Shown: positions 62,197 to 64,000 of the stretch, one piece after another
How the letters are laid out: each line of letters starts with the position of its first letter
Numbering within the stretch: the stretch's first letter is position 1
Assembly (NCBI RefSeq): GCF_008000935.1
Contig: NZ_CP042831.1
Location: forward strand, 3,844,001-3,908,000
Direction: 5' to 3'
DNA from: Flavobacterium alkalisoli
Lineage (GTDB): Bacteria; Bacteroidota; Bacteroidia; Flavobacteriales; Flavobacteriaceae
Length of the DNA: 64,000 bases
Notes under the pieces: generated by a model
The model's input: the letters and a program-made list of their open reading frames with translations, nothing else
The model's database searches: none
Told to the model about the DNA's origin: nothing
Position numbers and translations under genes: made by a program

Positions 62197-64000
62197 ATGA
62201 CCAAAAAATTACGGTTGCTTATTTTTATAACCTTGTTTTTTGTGGCCCTACCTATGGCTGCACAGGTCGTTCCTACACAAGATTCTCTTCCTGCACAAAA
62301 CGATACCGTTAAGCAAAAAAGAGAGGAAATGTACAAAAGCATACAGGAGTATTCTAAAAAGAGAAAGTTTACAAAATTCATGCACAAGCTTATCTTTCGT
62401 CCGGTAAGGGAGCAGGAGGCATCCGGCACACGTAAAAGAACGAAAGAAAACGCTCCAGAGATGCAAAGCTCTTTTGCCAAATACAATGGGAAAACCATAC
62501 GTAAAATAAAAATAGTAACTCTCGATCCTTTTGGTAACTCCATTACCGATACCCTTAGAAAACCCTCTAACTGGGCCGAAAGAACCGGTAACAACATTCA
62601 CCTTAAAACAAAAGAAATGACCATCAGAAATCTTTTGCTATTTAAGGAAGGGAAGCCTTTAGACTCACTATTAGTTGAGGAGTCGGAACGTTTAATACGT
62701 TCGCAACGCTATACCAGAAGGGTAATTATTACAGCAAAACCAATAAAAGGAAATAGTGAATATGTAGACGTGGAAGTACGGGTACTCGACTCATGGAGTT
62801 TAATACCTAACGGATCGGCTTCCTCATCACGCACCTCTTTTGAATTGACCGAGAGAAACTTTTTCGGATTGGGACACGAGTTCAAAAACGAATTTGATAA
62901 AGAGTTAAACACCGGACAATCGGCATATTTAGGTCAGTATACCGTACCCAATGTAATGAATACTTACACCAAGCTCCAGGCTACCTATCAAACAAATACT
63001 GATGACAGTTATTTAAAGAGATTCAGCCTACAAAGAGAATTTTTCTCGGCCTATACACGCTGGGCAGGAGGCTTTATGTGGGAAGAAAGTCTTGTAAGGG
63101 ATTCCCTCCCTAACAGTGCCGGTGTTTTTGCCATGCAAAACATGAAATGGGAAGCAAAGGATTTTTGGGGAGGTTATGCCTTTAAGATATTTAAAGGCTT
63201 TACCGAAGAAGACAGAACCACAAATCTTGTAACAACCGCCAGGGTATATAACAGGCAGTATAAGGAAAAGCCTTTTTTTCAATATGACTCGGTAGGTTAC
63301 TACGGTAACGAAAAGCTTTACATGGCAAGTGTCGGTTTAACATCCCGTAAATTCGTTCAGGATAAATTCCTTTTTAACTATGATATTGTGGAGGATATTC
63401 CCATTGGCCGTACCTACTCCTTTACCGGAGGTATGCAGGATAAAAACAAGCAACGAAGAGTTTATCTGGGTGGACGATATGCCTTTGGTAACTATTACAA
63501 ATGGGGATACATGAGTATTAATGCTGAAGTAGGCTCTTTTTTCTATAAAGACAAAACACAGGAAACCTCACTGCGGTTCGATTTGCTTTATTTTACCAAT
63601 ATGAAACAGTGGGGTAATTGGCGCTTTAGGCATTTTATACAGCCAATATTGGTTTTTGGTGATAACAGGGCAGCAATTATTAAAGATCAGCTAAACCTTA
63701 GCGGTGATGGCGCCATCCCCGACTTTAACAGCACTACCCCATTGGGCACTAAAAAGTTAACCATAAAGCTGCAAACCCAGAGTTATGCTCCTTGGGATGT
63801 TTTTGGCTTCAGGCTTAACCCTTTTGCTAATTTTACAATGGGTGTAATTGGTGATGAAGGGCATAACCTTTATCAAAGTAAAGTGTATACCCAGTTTGGT
63901 ATAGGCCTGCTTATAACTAATGACTACCTTGTATTTAACAGCTTCCAGCTTTCATTAGCTTTCTATCCTACCATACCGGGTAGCGGGGACAATATTTTTA
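62197..64000 (+). CDS. BamA/POTRA-like outer-membrane protein, N-terminal part
   Basis: The frame opens at the ATG 62197 and stays open to the right edge (601 complete codons), so the C-terminus is missing. Signal peptide (TKKLRLLIFITLFFVALPMAAQ), a charged linker with KKRKFTKFMHKLIFRPV, then ~85 residues resembling a POTRA domain (GKTIRKIKIVTLDPFGN, MTIRNLLLFKEGKPLDSLLVEESERLIRSQRYTR) and a barrel-like region beginning FELTERNFFGLGHEF. This resembles Omp85/ShlB-type transporters; it could be a flavobacterial BamA/TamA-like protein. Closed reading frames on the opposite strand in this stretch are spurious. Distinct from the previous gene by a terminator. Confidence 0.82.
   Translation, partial: MTKKLRLLIFITLFFVALPMAAQVVPTQDSLPAQNDTVKQKREEMYKSIQEYSKKRKFTKFMHKLIFRPVREQEASGTRKRTKENAPEMQSSFAKYNGKTIRKIKIVTLDPFGNSITDTLRKPSNWAERTGNNIHLKTKEMTIRNLLLFKEGKPLDSLLVEESERLIRSQRYTRRVIITAKPIKGNSEYVDVEVRVLDSWSLIPNGSASSSRTSFELTERNFFGLGHEFKNEFDKELNTGQSAYLGQYTVPNVMNTYTKLQATYQTNTDDSYLKRFSLQREFFSAYTRWAGGFMWEESLVRDSLPNSAGVFAMQNMKWEAKDFWGGYAFKIFKGFTEEDRTTNLVTTARVYNRQYKEKPFFQYDSVGYYGNEKLYMASVGLTSRKFVQDKFLFNYDIVEDIPIGRTYSFTGGMQDKNKQRRVYLGGRYAFGNYYKWGYMSINAEVGSFFYKDKTQETSLRFDLLYFTNMKQWGNWRFRHFIQPILVFGDNRAAIIKDQLNLSGDGAIPDFNSTTPLGTKKLTIKLQTQSYAPWDVFGFRLNPFANFTMGVIGDEGHNLYQSKVYTQFGIGLLITNDYLVFNSFQLSLAFYPTIPGSGDNIF

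Noticed and set aside
62163..62601. Minus-strand frames of 117-144 codons at the right end of the window
   Set aside because: They lie opposite a plus-strand frame open from 62197 to the edge with signal peptide and POTRA-like sequence. They carry no recognisable motif.
1..64000. tRNA/rRNA genes, CRISPR arrays, riboswitches
   Set aside because: The gaps are short and I could find no cloverleaf-like, repeat-spacer or recognisable aptamer pattern; small RNAs cannot be excluded by eye.

Overview
This 64 kb window is an ordinary, densely packed chromosomal segment of a Bacteroidota bacterium, almost certainly a member of the Flavobacteriaceae (Flavobacterium or a close relative). The DNA is AT-rich and intergenic gaps are short: no stretch of 300 bases lacks a gene. 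The left edge carries a type IX secretion (gliding-type) C-terminal sorting domain. Many genes are preceded by the Bacteroidota -7 promoter element TAnnTTTG rather than a sigma-70 -10 box. Lineage-typical families include DUF5606, an OstA-like protein, 2TM-domain proteins, a CarboxypepD_reg-type TonB receptor, mqo and the DUF349 protein. I see no tRNA, rRNA, insertion sequence, prophage or CRISPR array.

Layout. 0-3 kb: end of a T9SS cargo protein, a small MutS-like ATPase and two tandem paralogues of unknown function. 3-10.7 kb: a conserved membrane/AAA+ block, with TRIC channel and RDD protein on the minus strand, divergent from a tightly coupled run SpoIIM - polytopic protein - DUF4129 - DUF4350 - MoxR - DUF58. 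10.7-34 kb: housekeeping genes, including an rRNA/tRNA 2'-O-methyltransferase, M48 protease, cupin, the RelA/SpoT enzyme, a Fur-family regulator, purA, OstA-like protein, a class III aminotransferase, TPR protein, aroE, DUF349, mazG, DUF5606, def, FUSC, mqo, ruvX and a methyltransferase. 34.8-45.6 kb: dapD, then a lipopolysaccharide/surface-glycan block (Kdo-kinase-like, GT9, several GT2, polysaccharide deacetylase, two RfaS-like proteins), leading into a sugar aminotransferase that is coupled to yrdC and a CCA-type nucleotidyltransferase. 48.8-50.2 kb: heme A synthase and CsbD. 50.2-54.7 kb: a LytS/LytTR two-component system whose histidine kinase ends in a 2TM domain and is followed by four free-standing 2TM proteins. 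54.9-64 kb: small membrane and lipoproteins, a TonB receptor, an outer-membrane barrel, two VOC proteins, a pRiA4b ORF-3 protein, a nucleoid-associated protein and the start of a BamA/POTRA-like outer-membrane protein that runs off the right edge.

Most unusual features. First, the LytS-2TM kinase and its row of 2TM proteins, which looks like a membrane signalling array of unknown function. Second, twelve successive genes (33.96-44.6 kb) that alternate strand without exception, separated by very compact divergent promoters, three of 57-58 bp. Third, eighteen exact TAnnTTTG boxes upstream of start codons, eleven of them 16-21 bases from the start, which implies very short mRNA leaders. Fourth, the MoxR/DUF58/DUF4350/DUF4129/SpoIIM/RDD block, a recurrent neighbourhood without an assigned role. 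None of these can be called new from sequence alone. All functional statements rest on motif recognition without database searches.
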